Of a stretch of DNA of 33,570 nucleotides, positions 1 through 9,412 are shown one piece after another. The number at the start of each line of letters is the position of its first letter. Position 1 is the stretch's first letter. Source of the DNA: Chlorobiota bacterium (lineage in GTDB: Bacteria; Bacteroidota; Ignavibacteria; OLB7); assembly GCA_021296135.1 (NCBI GenBank), contig JAGWAZ010000039.1:1-33570 (forward strand), given 5' to 3'. A program made the position numbers and the translations under genes. Below the pieces are notes generated by a model. That model did not search any database. It had not been told where the DNA came from and saw only the letters and a program-made list of their open reading frames with translations.

Positions 1-147
1 TCTTCCGCCTTCAGGCCGATTTTCCGTTGCCTTATGACTCCTCCAGCAACCGTTGCACTTCAGAGTTGAATTCGGGAGTGATTGCAATCGTTCAGGAATT
101 GATATTGATCGAATTTTTGTAGATTTTCAATACGTTTAAAGATTAGC

Positions 148-1176
148 ATGCAGACTTTATTAGTGACAGGTGGGGCAGGGTTTATAGGATCAAATTTTAT
201 CCATTATTGGTCAGAGAGATATCCTAATGACACTATTGTCAATGTAGATAAGTTGACTTATGCAGGTGATTTGCGTAATCTTGACGGGGTAGCTAATGAC
301 AAAGAAAAAAAATATTTTTTTGAAAAGGCTGATATATGTGATAAGTCTGCTATGGTGTGTATTTTTAGAAAATATAAGCCAGCAATAGTCGTAAACTTCG
401 CTGCTGAATCGCATAATAGTAGGGCTATTATTTTTCCCGCAATCTTTTTTCAAACAAATGTTATTGGAACTCAGACTCTTTTGGATGTCGCTGTTGAATT
501 TGGTGTACATCGATTCCATCATGTATCCACATGTGAGGTTTTTGGAGATTTAGAATTAGATTCCACAGAGATCTTCCATGAAGGGTCACCTTTAGATCCA
601 CGAACCCCGTATAGTGCGTCCAAGGCTGCAGCTGATCATGCTGTTATTGCATATAACAGGACGTATAATCTCCCCATAACAATATCTAACTGTGCAAATA
701 ATTACGGGCCACGACAGTTTATTGAGAAAGTAATTCCACTTTTCATTACTAGAGCATTGAAGAGTGAGCCAATACCAGTCTATGTGAATGCTAATTATAA
801 GAGAGAATGGATTTATGTTGAAGATCATTGTAGAGCTATAGATATGATTCTACGCTCAGGCAAAATTGGAGAGACATATAATGTTGGGACGGGAGAGGAA
901 TTAGAAGTTGGTGAACTCGCAAATCTTGTAGTTAAGGCCACAAAAAGAAGTCAAGAGTTGATTATTTCCGTAACTGATCGACCTTCACATGATAAACGAT
1001 ACTTGCTAGATAGTACAAAGATACAATCAACACTTGGTTGGGAACCTAGCGTTACCTTTAAAGAGGGGCTTGTAAAGACTGTTAAGTGGTATACGCTTAA
1101 TCAAGAATGGCGGGAAGGTCAAGAGCAAAGACTTGAAATTGATGAATCACAATGGGAGAAATATACGCATAAGTGA
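148..1176 (+). CDS. dTDP-glucose 4,6-dehydratase-like protein (RmlB family, altered active site)
   Basis: Extended short-chain dehydrogenase of the RmlB family, which normally makes dTDP-4-keto-6-deoxyglucose for surface polysaccharide in the cytoplasm. At 342 residues it has normal family length. The NAD-binding motif TGGAGFIGSNF lies at residues 7-17, AAESH at 85-89, the catalytic YSASK at 155-159, NNYGP at 184-188 and the EDHCRAID segment near 225-232. The family motif STDEVYGD reads STCEVFGD at 127-134. The Asp that protonates the leaving hydroxyl during dehydration is therefore Cys129, while the neighbouring Glu130 is kept. The usual GDG.N.RDW segment is also changed, to VNANYKREW (213-221). 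The gene is visibly more AT-rich than everything to its right and is followed by a transposase remnant, which suggests horizontal origin at the edge of a polysaccharide locus. It could be a related 4,6-dehydratase with another substrate, or an inactive copy. The fold assignment is secure; the activity is not. Confidence 0.85.
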   Translation: MQTLLVTGGAGFIGSNFIHYWSERYPNDTIVNVDKLTYAGDLRNLDGVANDKEKKYFFEKADICDKSAMVCIFRKYKPAIVVNFAAESHNSRAIIFPAIFFQTNVIGTQTLLDVAVEFGVHRFHHVSTCEVFGDLELDSTEIFHEGSPLDPRTPYSASKAAADHAVIAYNRTYNLPITISNCANNYGPRQFIEKVIPLFITRALKSEPIPVYVNANYKREWIYVEDHCRAIDMILRSGKIGETYNVGTGEELEVGELANLVVKATKRSQELIISVTDRPSHDKRYLLDSTKIQSTLGWEPSVTFKEGLVKTVKWYTLNQEWREGQEQRLEIDESQWEKYTHK

Positions 1177-1378
1177 TGAAATCATTGTGAACCCCTAATG
1201 GGTATTGATGTTTCGTGGCGTTACTGTACGAACAATATCGATTTCAATTCCAAAATCCAAAACTACAGATTCTTACTCGATATTGTGTCAAAGTATATCT
1301 TGGGTCAGGAGATTAAATTTCGTTCGATCGTTTATGCAACGAGTAGTAGCTCAAAAGAGTTGATTAGCCTTTTAATGA

Positions 1379-1674
1379 GGCCATGTGGTAGATAACTACG
1401 GCACGCACAAGCACGAAAAAGTCAAACGCTGGATCGCAGCGCGACCTCGATACCACGTTGACTATAGACCGACCTACGCCTTTTGGCTAAACCAGGTGGA
1501 TATCTGGTTCGGGATCATCACACAGAAAGCGATCCGACGTGGGATCTTCAAGAAGGTGAAAACCTGATCGCGAACATTCAGGAATTCGCCGACCAGTATA
1601 ACTCAACATCACGACCGTTTGTGTGGACGGCGACGGCAGAATCGATCCTCAGCAAAGGTCACCAGATTTTTTGA
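1379..1674 (+). pseudogene. IS630-family transposase, C-terminal remnant with frameshift
   Basis: Only the C-terminal part of an IS630/Tc1-mariner-like DDE transposase remains. Frame 1 (from about 1379) gives VVDNYGTHKHEKVKRW, then YRPTYAFWLNQVD. From about 1560 the match continues in another frame with LIANIQEFADQYN and PFVWTATAESIL to the stop at 1674. The switch falls in GTGAAAACCTG. One extra A would restore the family reading KVKNLIANI, so a single-base loss in an A run is the simplest cause. The catalytic Glu of the family motif WLNQVE is Asp here, another sign of decay. The N-terminal two thirds are missing: 1177-1378 upstream is AT-rich with no recognisable transposase sequence. From 1675 to 1891 I see no gene and no clear terminal inverted repeat. 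Confidence 0.85.
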
Positions 1675-1891
1675 ATTTATTCCTGGGACAGAACACTAGC
1701 AGTCCGTTGGCTTTGTCATGGGACGACCGCCCGGAACTTCTAGGCTCAGGACTAAATGATCTGACTCGAAGCGTGCGTTCTCTTCCATCATGAAAAGGAC
1801 TCGTTGTCTTATTGCTGTTCGATAACGTTTCCATGCAATAAAAAGTTAGCCGGATTCATTTGTTGCAACAGCATTACCATAAATTCATTCT

Positions 1892-4162
1892 TTAGCCACC
1901 CGCCTCCCATGTCTCATTCACCGTAATTGCAGCCATATTAACAATATCCTGTACATCACTCGATGTCTGAAGTACATGTACAGGTTTGTTCATACCCATC
2001 AGAATTGGGCCGATTGCCTCGCAGGAACCGATGCGCATTAAAAGTTTGTAAGCGATGTTCCCAGCATCTATGTTGGGAAAGATAAGAACGTTCGCTCTCT
2101 CTCCTCCAAGCCGGTTAAAGGGATAATGCTCTTGCAGGAGATTCCCAACTACCGCTGTATCAGCCTGCATTTCACCATCAATCAACAAGTTCGGTGCCGC
2201 TTCACGCACTAATTCCGTTGCGCGACGCATCTTTTCAGCATTCGGATGACGTGAGTCACCGAAGTTCGAGAACGACAACATGGCCACACGAGGAAGAACA
2301 CCAAATCGACGGACAGTTTCGGCTGACATCTGGGCAATGTGGGCAAGATCCTCAGCATCAGGCTCAATGTTGACCGTTGCATCGGCCAGGAAAAAGCGCT
2401 TTCCCTCCTTGGTGATTATCACATAGAGTCCGGCCACACGCGAATAGCGAGGGTTTCGTCCAATAGTCTGCAACGCCGGCCTTATCACATCGGCATACGA
2501 CATGGAGACCCCTGCCACCAATCCGTCAGCCTCCCCCTGACGTACCATCATCATGCCAAACCAACGGGTTCTGAAAAGAAATCGCCGTGCAGCGGTTTCG
2601 GTCATTCCCTTTCGAGCACGAGCTTGAAAAAGCTCCTTCCGATAGGCAAACCTGCGTTTGTCTTCCAGCGGATTGACAACCTCAATTCCGTTGAGATCAA
2701 CGTTTATCTCCTTGGCTACCCTGTAAATCGACTCTGGATTTCCGAGCAGGATAGGCCGACATATACGCTCCTCAACAAGCCGTTGCGCAGCACGAAGAAT
2801 CGGCCCTTCATCCCCCTCGGGAAAGGCAATTCTCTTTAACGGACGGCGCACCTGAGCACGATTGACAATCGGAATCATAAACCCACGCGATTGACCAAGG
2901 CGAGCCTCAAGATCATCACAATAGGCATCCCAGTCCGCAATTGCCTTGCGAGCAACATCGGTCTTGATAGCAGCCTTGGCAACTGCCGGACAGACCCAGA
3001 GAAGGACTCGATCATCAAACGGCTTCGGGATAATATACTTGGGGCCATAACTGATCGGTTCATCACCATAGCTTCGAATAACCGAATCAGGCACGTCTTC
3101 TCTGGCAAGTTCTGCGAGAGCTCGGGCAGCAGCCAATTTCATCTCATCATTGATCGCTCGAGCACGCACATCCAGAGCACCCCGAAAAATGAAGGGAAAG
3201 CCGAGCACGTTGTTCACCTGGTTAGGATAATCACTCCGTCCGGTGGCCATGATAATGTCATCACGAATCGAGGTCGCATCCTCCCACGTAATCTCAGGGT
3301 CAGGGTTTGCCAGCGCGAAAACAATTGGCCGCTTTCCCATTGAGGCAACCATCTCTTTCGAGACAACACCAGCTGCGGAAAGGCCAATCAGGACATCGGC
3401 ACCTTTTATCACATCAGATAGAGTTGCAGGTTTGTCACCATTGGCAAATTCTCTTTTGTAGGGATCAAGATCACGTCCCAACCAAACAAGCCCATTACGA
3501 TCACACATGAAGATGTTTTTGTGCCGCGCTCCAAGGAGCACATAGAAGCGGGAGCAACTGATAGCCGCAGCCCCTGCTCCAGAAACAACAATTTTGACAT
3601 CTTCGATCTTCTTCTCCTGCAAATCGAGAGCATTGATAAGGGCCGCACCTGAGATTATCGCTGTGCCATGCTGGTCATCATGAAAGACCGGAATGTTCAT
3701 TTTCTCTTTCAATGCTGACTCAATCTCGAAACATTCGGGTGCCTTTATATCCTCGAGATTGATCCCACCGAATGTTGGCTCGAGTGCGACAATTGTCTCA
3801 ATCAACTGATTCGGATCCTTACGGTTCAACTCGATGTCAAAGACGTCGATGTCTGCAAACTTCTTGAAGAGGATCCCCTTCCCTTCCATTACCGGCTTGC
3901 CGGCCTCCGGGCCAATATCTCCAAGGCCAAGGACGGCAGTCCCGTTTGTGACGACCGCCACGAGATTTCCCTTCGCGGTGTAATCGTAGACCTTCTCCAC
4001 ATCCTCAGCAATATCACGACAAGGCTCAGCCACACCAGGCGTGTAAGCAAGAGACAGATCATACTGTGTGGAGACTGACTTGGTAGGAATAACTCCGATT
4101 TTCCCGGGCCGTCCCTCCCTATGATATCGTAGCGCGTCATCGCGCCGTATTCTAATAGCCAT
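1892..4162 (-). CDS. maeB: NADP-dependent malic enzyme with C-terminal phosphotransacetylase-like domain
   Basis: Oxidatively decarboxylates malate to pyruvate and makes NADPH, linking the TCA cycle to pyruvate and biosynthesis. The 756-residue length fits the large bacterial MaeB type. Residues 1 to about 420 are the malic-enzyme part: SLAYTPGVA with the catalytic Tyr40, [18 protein letters not shown] with the catalytic Lys95, the metal-binding acidic residues in NLEDIKAPE (135-143), DDQHGTAI (162-169), and the Rossmann motif SGAGAAA (194-200). From about 430 to the end is the phosphotransacetylase-like domain, which is usually regulatory (acetyl-CoA control) and not catalytic. The ATG at 4162 gives the canonical family N-terminus; no Shine-Dalgarno sequence precedes it. 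It starts 48 bases after the stop of dapF on the same strand, so the two are probably cotranscribed although the pathways differ. Confidence 0.96.
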   Translation of the reverse strand: MAIRIRRDDALRYHREGRPGKIGVIPTKSVSTQYDLSLAYTPGVAEPCRDIAEDVEKVYDYTAKGNLVAVVTNGTAVLGLGDIGPEAGKPVMEGKGILFKKFADIDVFDIELNRKDPNQLIETIVALEPTFGGINLEDIKAPECFEIESALKEKMNIPVFHDDQHGTAIISGAALINALDLQEKKIEDVKIVVSGAGAAAISCSRFYVLLGARHKNIFMCDRNGLVWLGRDLDPYKREFANGDKPATLSDVIKGADVLIGLSAAGVVSKEMVASMGKRPIVFALANPDPEITWEDATSIRDDIIMATGRSDYPNQVNNVLGFPFIFRGALDVRARAINDEMKLAAARALAELAREDVPDSVIRSYGDEPISYGPKYIIPKPFDDRVLLWVCPAVAKAAIKTDVARKAIADWDAYCDDLEARLGQSRGFMIPIVNRAQVRRPLKRIAFPEGDEGPILRAAQRLVEERICRPILLGNPESIYRVAKEINVDLNGIEVVNPLEDKRRFAYRKELFQARARKGMTETAARRFLFRTRWFGMMMVRQGEADGLVAGVSMSYADVIRPALQTIGRNPRYSRVAGLYVIITKEGKRFFLADATVNIEPDAEDLAHIAQMSAETVRRFGVLPRVAMLSFSNFGDSRHPNAEKMRRATELVREAAPNLLIDGEMQADTAVVGNLLQEHYPFNRLGGERANVLIFPNIDAGNIAYKLLMRIGSCEAIGPILMGMNKPVHVLQTSSDVQDIVNMAAITVNETWEAGG

Positions 4163-4210
4163 TCAATAGATAGTGGTTATAGATACATTGATAGCCGAAC
4201 CGAAACCGTC

Positions 4211-5074
4211 TTACGATTGGACAAATGGCAGAGTGGCAAGTGAAAGCTTCCCTTCCATCAGAACTTCGGCTCCTCCCTCAAGCCCAAGGTTATGGAGGGC
4301 ACCCTCTTCATCACGATCGAAGTGCACCTGTAATAGCGAGCCACTTGTTGGAATTACGTTTACTGGCGATGACCATCCGTGCAGAAGTGAAGAGGCGATG
4401 CCGGAGGCAATTGCTCCGGTTCCACATGCTCCGGTCTCCCCCTCTACACCCCGTTCAAACGTGCGCAATCGAATTCCCTTCTCTTCAGGCAAAACTTCTA
4501 TGAAATTGGCATTGGCTCCTTCGGGCCTTACCAAGGGATGATTTCGGACTGCTGGCCCCCACCGTTTCATCTCAAGGTCTGCAAGAGCATCAACCTCAAG
4601 AACGTCCTTGAAGAGAATTAGGTGAGGGGTCCCAACATCTGCATAGTGGCAGATACGTTGCGTGCCAAGGATATTGAGATTAAGATGAAGTTGAATCTTG
4701 GGTGGATCGGGGAAGCTGATGCGAACGTTCTTTCCCGTCATCTCTGCACTATAGACAACGCCTGCATTGATAAACATGATCGATGTCGTCGAAGAGGTAT
4801 AGCCATGAGCTACGGCAAACTGTACAGCACACCGACCTCCATTACCACACATCATTCCGGTTGAACCATCTCTGTTATAATAGTGCATGGCAAAATCATG
4901 CGTATCAGAATGATCGAGAACAATCAACCCGTCCGCCCCGCCATGTTCGTGCTCATTGCTGCATGAAGCTTGTGTCAGAGATGGAAGATCTGTTCCTTGA
5001 GGAATGTCTTTTCCCTCAACCACAATAAATGTGTTTCCTGCTCCGGAGAGCTTCTGATATGAAAATGAAATCAT
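4211..5074 (-). CDS. dapF: diaminopimelate epimerase
   Basis: Interconverts LL- and meso-diaminopimelate in the cytoplasm, the penultimate step of lysine synthesis and the source of meso-DAP for peptidoglycan. At 287 residues it is of normal size. The N-terminal GAGNTFIVVE (11-20) corresponds to the family GxGNDF motif, here with Thr in place of Asp. The two catalytic cysteines of the cofactor-independent racemase mechanism are visible: Cys76 in MMCGNGGRC and Cys217 in GETGACGTGA. The segment FERGVEGET (206-214) is also typical. The ATG at 5074 gives a standard N-terminus. A GAGGG lies immediately upstream but is too close to be a good ribosome site. It is first in a probable dapF-maeB pair and diverges from the secreted-protein gene at 5168. 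Confidence 0.95.
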   Translation of the reverse strand: MISFSYQKLSGAGNTFIVVEGKDIPQGTDLPSLTQASCSNEHEHGGADGLIVLDHSDTHDFAMHYYNRDGSTGMMCGNGGRCAVQFAVAHGYTSSTTSIMFINAGVVYSAEMTGKNVRISFPDPPKIQLHLNLNILGTQRICHYADVGTPHLILFKDVLEVDALADLEMKRWGPAVRNHPLVRPEGANANFIEVLPEEKGIRLRTFERGVEGETGACGTGAIASGIASSLLHGWSSPVNVIPTSGSLLQVHFDRDEEGALHNLGLEGGAEVLMEGKLSLATLPFVQS

Positions 5075-5129
5075 ACCCTCAAGATAACGAGGTTACTCTG
5101 TTCAAGAGTGGTCATGACTACCGGAAGGT

Positions 5130-5160
5130 TTTGCTTTATGGTTAGAGATTCCTTTTTTTG
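5130..5160 (+). promoter_or_regulatory. possible Bacteroidota-type promoter for the TonB-C-like gene
   Basis: TTTG at 5130-5133, then 19 bases, then TTTTTTTG at 5153-5160, which misses the TAnnTTTG consensus at one base. The ATG at 5168 is only seven bases further on, so the transcript would be nearly leaderless. That makes the call weak; the real start codon or promoter may differ. Confidence 0.25.
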
Positions 5161-5167
5161 CATATAG

Positions 5168-6049
5168 ATGCGCATTCGCCTACATCATACTGTGTTGGTT
5201 CTCTTGACGGGGCTGATAGTCCTGTCACTCGACCTGCAAGCGCAAGAGGCTCCTACTGAACAGGAGACATCTTCCGATTCTCTCCTGCTCGATGCTACCT
5301 GGATACCGTGCAGTGATTCAACTGAATCCCTCCATATCCTACGCAACGGCGAAACGATTTATGCCTGTGCAAACAGTGGTGTCTCATTTACTATCGGGCA
5401 GGCTACCCTGAAGGGCTTGATTGAGGTTATTGACGCTATGAAGTCAGTCACGGATACGGCAGTCCTCGACAGTTGTACGACCATCGGAGTCATCCTTGCC
5501 GGCCCTCGTTATCTTCTTCTGAACTCATCGAGCCCTACCGAAATCACACGTTCTCTCTGTAATGAGCTGGCTATGCTGCGGAAGTACGCGAAACGACGTA
5601 TCGAACGTGACATTGAAAGGACGCTTGAATATATTGAGCAACGACCCAATACAGGTGTCAAGACAGATCCGGCACTTGATCCTGAAACGCTGAATCGTTC
5701 CCTCTACAACTCACCAATTGCTTCCACGTGGCGATGTCGTGGCAGCGTGAGGGTTACAGCGCAGATTGATGCCCGAGGAAATGTTCGGCGTGCTTTCGTT
5801 CAGAATGCCGATGTTGATGGAAAGTGCGCCTCTCTTTTGGTTATGACATCACTCCGTGCGGTTACCCTTTCCTCATTCGAACCAGCCGTTAAGATCGAAG
5901 GGAACAGCGGAGCGGCATGGATGAACATCGTCGTTAGTTTCGGACGGAGATCGGTAACAAGTATGGAACAGTCCATGAGCCAGATCGAAGAGCCACAACC
6001 TCCGGAAAATGAGAGTTCATCACCTGAGGCAGGAAGTCCTGAAGAATAG
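5168..6049 (+). CDS. secreted protein with TonB C-terminal-like domain
   Basis: A 293-residue exported protein. Residues 1-25 form a signal peptide (basic MRIRLHH, hydrophobic VLVLLTGLIVLSL, likely cleavage after LQAQ). The middle, about 40-180, contains several Cys residues and matches nothing I know. Residues about 190-260 resemble the TonB C-terminal domain: a strand RGSVRVTAQID, the turn ARGNVRRAFV, a helix with SLRAVTLSSFEPAV, then WMNIVVSF. This matches the family pattern of ...G.V...V..DG.V....V...., ..A...W.F.PA and a final hydrophobic strand. The last 30 residues are rich in Glu, Pro and Ser. Unlike true TonB there is no N-terminal anchor plus Pro-rich spacer; the protein appears soluble in the periplasm or secreted. 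The function is unknown; such domains in Bacteroidota often mediate periplasmic protein contacts. It stands alone between divergent dapF and convergent sbcC. Confidence 0.8.
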   Translation: MRIRLHHTVLVLLTGLIVLSLDLQAQEAPTEQETSSDSLLLDATWIPCSDSTESLHILRNGETIYACANSGVSFTIGQATLKGLIEVIDAMKSVTDTAVLDSCTTIGVILAGPRYLLLNSSSPTEITRSLCNELAMLRKYAKRRIERDIERTLEYIEQRPNTGVKTDPALDPETLNRSLYNSPIASTWRCRGSVRVTAQIDARGNVRRAFVQNADVDGKCASLLVMTSLRAVTLSSFEPAVKIEGNSGAAWMNIVVSFGRRSVTSMEQSMSQIEEPQPPENESSSPEAGSPEE

Positions 6050-6157
6050 GCTCGACTGCCGAATAGAGCAGCCATCTCTACTCACCTGATAAAGAGATCT
6101 CCTGTACGCATCACGGGATCACTTGCTTGTTTATCGCATTCACAATTCTCACTAATC

Positions 6158-9100
6158 CTACCCTTCCACCCGCACATCCGACCCCCGCTCGGCTGTCGCC
6201 GGACTTATGATGAGCTTGCGCGAGATGCGCTCTCGGAGACTCTCAACGTGGGAGATGATACCAATTGCACGACGAGAGTTTGCGCGGAGTCGATCAAGGG
6301 TATCGATTACCGTTTCGAGCAGATCGCTGTCCAATGTACCAAAGCCTTCATCCAGGAAGAAAAACTCAAGGGGGGCTCCACGCAACTGTAATGACTCGGA
6401 AAGGGCTAATGCAAGCGAGAGAGAGACAAGGAAGGTTTCACCACCGGAAAGAGAGCTGGCTGCACGCTCGATACCGCCATTGCCGAAATCGCGTACGACA
6501 AAACCTTCATTCGTTCGTGTATCAATCTCCAACCGCCCCCTTGTCAGGAGGTGAAGTTGGGTTGATGCGGTACGGCATATAGAACGGAGTTGTTCATCAG
6601 CCAAATAGTTGATAAAAGCATTCCCTTTGAGATACTTGTCCAGTTGATCAAGAGCTGCTTTCTCCTTTCTTGACTTCTCACTCCTTTTTTGCGCTTCCTT
6701 CCACTCGTGGTTTCCGCGTCTGCAATCCTCTAAGGCTCCTTCGGATTTACCGAACGCGGTTCGCGCAGTATCATGGCGTTTGGAAGCACCTTCAGCTTTA
6801 CTTCGCTTCTCCTCAAGCTCTGCATCGGTTATCTTCTGGTCCCCGATTTTCTCATTTATCTCCCGTAACCGCTCCTCTCTCCTGTTCTGAAGATCTCGTA
6901 TCTCCTGAATCCTCACACGTAACTCCTCACGGTTTTCCGGAGATAGAAAGGCTTTGCTCCAATCATCGAGTGAGGCAAATCCTTTCTCCCGGAACTGCCG
7001 ATCACGTTCTCCCCTGAATTTATCTCTTAGCTTCTCTTCTTCCCCCAACAAGGCAACCGACTCACCATACTTCAACGATGCCTTGCCAAGTTCCTCCTTT
7101 GACGTCGTGTAATCGTGTTCAATCGACTCAATCTTTTTCTTCAACCGTTTCAATCGCTCTTTCCTCTTCGTCAACTCAGCCTCTGCCTTTCCGACCTCAA
7201 TAGCAATACTTGTCTTTGACAGGTAATCACGTCGTTTCTTCTCTTCTGCATCACGCTCCTTTTGCTCACGGTCACGTTCATCTTCCATCGATCGTATAGT
7301 TGCCTCAAGCTCAGCCTGCTTTTTATTCTGCTTCATCAGTATCTCACCCGTTGTACTCAAGCTTGATTCAAGTCCGGCAAGACGCTCGTTTTTCTCCTTC
7401 CGCTCCGACTTTCCTGCCTCAAGCCGTTCCTTTACTTTCTTCTTCCCTTTTTGAACTGTAAGGCTATCAGTCTCTCTTCTATACCACTCTGTCTCCGCAA
7501 CCATCTGTGTGACCTCTTCGACGGCTGATTGGAAGTCCGTTTCCAACTCCTCTCTACGTTTTCGAGCATCTTCAACTGAAGCCATAAGGTTTGCCTCCTT
7601 ATTTTCACAAGAGTGAAGCCTGTCGGTCGTATTCTTCAACTCCTTCTCAGCGGCATCCAGATGTTCCTTCAGCTTTGTCAGATCACCCCTTTCAGCATGT
7701 TTATGCGGATGAGGATGATCTATCGCACCACAAAGAGGACATGGCTCCCCTTCTTTCAACAAAGATGAGATTTCCCCAAGTGCATTGTTCTGTCTGGCAT
7801 TCTCAAACTCTCTTTCGGCCTTATCCCGGTGAAGAGTTCTTTTTTTCTCCTCCTCTCTGCAGTTTTCAAGGTCTGTTTTCAGTTCTTTGAGTCGTTCACG
7901 TATCTCGTTTTCCTCTTGAGTGCGCTTCCGTAGCCCTTGCTCTTTTTCATCTCGCACACATACCAATCGTTCCAGCTTCTCAAAAAAATGAGAATAGTTG
8001 ATCAAATCCTCCACTGTTTTATCCAGACTCTTTATCTCCTGTTGAAGCTTCTCACGTTCCTCCCCGACACTTTTCTCTTTCTCGGCAGCCTTTTCAAGTC
8101 TCTGCTGATTCTCCTTTTTCGTCTGCTCCAATTCACTAATCTTCTTTTTGCGTTCTTTGAGGGAACCGTCCAGAGCGGTGATCCTGTTATCCGCTTCGGC
8201 AACGTTCTTCAAAGCATCCAGTTCATCCTCTGATTGCGGAAGCTCATTTTCTCTCCACTCATCGGCTTTCTGCTTCCGTCCCGTCAATCTCTTAACATCC
8301 TCTTCAGCCTTCTCTTTTTCCTTCTTTGCCTGCTCATAATTTTCCGAAGCATTCTGCGATCGCTTCTCGGCATCCTTTACTCTCTCTATAATCGCCTCCA
8401 ATTCTAAAGCACGCTCAGCTGACTTCAATCTGCTCCGCAACCCTTCAAGATCGGCACGTTCTCTTGCCCTTCCCTCTTCATCTCCCACCAATTGATTACG
8501 CTCCAGGTTCAACTCATAGATCTGTTCTGATTCCTTCAATTCTTTTTCGGTCTCCTCTGCAATCTTCCTGCTTGCTTTGACCTCTTTCTCTGCCTCTTGA
8601 AATTCTTCCCTACGAGCAGCAAGAATTTCATCGTTGTACTCACTCAGAATTGTGAGTCGCTCCTCAAGCCCCTCTCGTTCTATATCGTACTTCCGTCGCC
8701 GTTCCTTGAGACGGCTGTTGACATGGGTTCCGAGTTCTTCAAGTCCGAAGATGCGCTGCAACATTTTCCCCCGATCGCTTCCCCCCATCCTCAGGAATTC
8801 AGCGAAGGCTCCCTGTGGAAGAACTACTGCATGGGAAAAATCATCGTAGTTGATTCCAATGATCTTGTTCAGCTCTTCCGCTACCTCCGATGCTTTATCG
8901 GCAAGAGGGGTTGGAGGATCATCCGACTCGCGGATTAACCGGGCATTCGACTTCATTCCGGATTTGCGAAGCTTGTACGAACGCTCTACCAGGTAACGTT
9001 CTCGTTCCCCATTTGCGTTAATCTCAAACCGGAAGGAGACGGTACATTCGGTCGTTACAGAGTTAATTGCGCTGGCTATGGAACTTCCCTTCGTTCGCTT

Positions 9101-9268
9101 AACCTCTCCAAACAATGCAAGAGTGATTGCATCGAGAATCGTTGATTTACCACTCCCTGTTGGACCGAAAATGCCAAAGAGGTTATCACACAGAAGAGGC
9201 TCAAAGTCAATAACACGGAGTTCGCGGAAAGACTGAAGGCCAGCTATTTCGAGAGCGAGAGGTCGCAT
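6158..9268 (-). CDS. sbcC: SbcC: exonuclease SbcCD ATPase subunit
   Basis: Rad50-like ATPase subunit of the SbcCD nuclease, which opens and trims DNA hairpins and protein-blocked ends. It has 1036 residues, close to the usual size. The N-terminal ABC head has the P-loop GPTGSGKST at 35-43. Two very long Glu/Lys/Arg-rich coiled coils follow, separated near residue 508 by the zinc hook CPLCG (CxxC), followed by a His-rich stretch. The C-terminal head has the ABC signature [10 protein letters not shown] near 937 and the Walker [13 protein letters not shown] near 968. The ATG at 9268 gives the canonical N-terminus (IAGLQSFRE). Its partner sbcD lies upstream on the same strand but is separated by a 590-residue membrane-protein gene, whereas the two normally abut or overlap. 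The gene converges with the one ending at 6049; I see no clear terminator in the 108-base gap. Confidence 0.95.
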   Translation of the reverse strand: MRPLALEIAGLQSFRELRVIDFEPLLCDNLFGIFGPTGSGKSTILDAITLALFGEVKRTKGSSIASAINSVTTECTVSFRFEINANGERERYLVERSYKLRKSGMKSNARLIRESDDPPTPLADKASEVAEELNKIIGINYDDFSHAVVLPQGAFAEFLRMGGSDRGKMLQRIFGLEELGTHVNSRLKERRRKYDIEREGLEERLTILSEYNDEILAARREEFQEAEKEVKASRKIAEETEKELKESEQIYELNLERNQLVGDEEGRARERADLEGLRSRLKSAERALELEAIIERVKDAEKRSQNASENYEQAKKEKEKAEEDVKRLTGRKQKADEWRENELPQSEDELDALKNVAEADNRITALDGSLKERKKKISELEQTKKENQQRLEKAAEKEKSVGEEREKLQQEIKSLDKTVEDLINYSHFFEKLERLVCVRDEKEQGLRKRTQEENEIRERLKELKTDLENCREEEKKRTLHRDKAEREFENARQNNALGEISSLLKEGEPCPLCGAIDHPHPHKHAERGDLTKLKEHLDAAEKELKNTTDRLHSCENKEANLMASVEDARKRREELETDFQSAVEEVTQMVAETEWYRRETDSLTVQKGKKKVKERLEAGKSERKEKNERLAGLESSLSTTGEILMKQNKKQAELEATIRSMEDERDREQKERDAEEKKRRDYLSKTSIAIEVGKAEAELTKRKERLKRLKKKIESIEHDYTTSKEELGKASLKYGESVALLGEEEKLRDKFRGERDRQFREKGFASLDDWSKAFLSPENREELRVRIQEIRDLQNRREERLREINEKIGDQKITDAELEEKRSKAEGASKRHDTARTAFGKSEGALEDCRRGNHEWKEAQKRSEKSRKEKAALDQLDKYLKGNAFINYLADEQLRSICRTASTQLHLLTRGRLEIDTRTNEGFVVRDFGNGGIERAASSLSGGETFLVSLSLALALSESLQLRGAPLEFFFLDEGFGTLDSDLLETVIDTLDRLRANSRRAIGIISHVESLRERISRKLIISPATAERGSDVRVEG

Positions 9269-9412
9269 GAACGAGAGAATAGTTTAGGAATAGTTTAGAT
9301 AGTAGAAGATATTCCTGACTATCAGGGATGTAAACGTATCGATCTTACTAGTTTGTTATTATTTGTATCCATCGACTCTTCTCTTCCTTATTAAGATTCT
9401 GAGATCTGATGT

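Noticed and set aside
3-122. 40-codon plus-strand open frame running in from the left edge
   Set aside because: It could be the tail of an upstream gene, but the sequence shows no recognisable motif and is too short to support.
1198-1395. 65-codon frame between the RmlB-like gene and the transposase remnant
   Set aside because: AT-rich, no family resemblance, and its end is read in a different frame from the transposase; likely decayed non-coding sequence.
1649-1834. 61-codon minus-strand frame between the IS630 remnant and maeB
   Set aside because: It overlaps the end of the transposase remnant antisense and has no similarity I can see.
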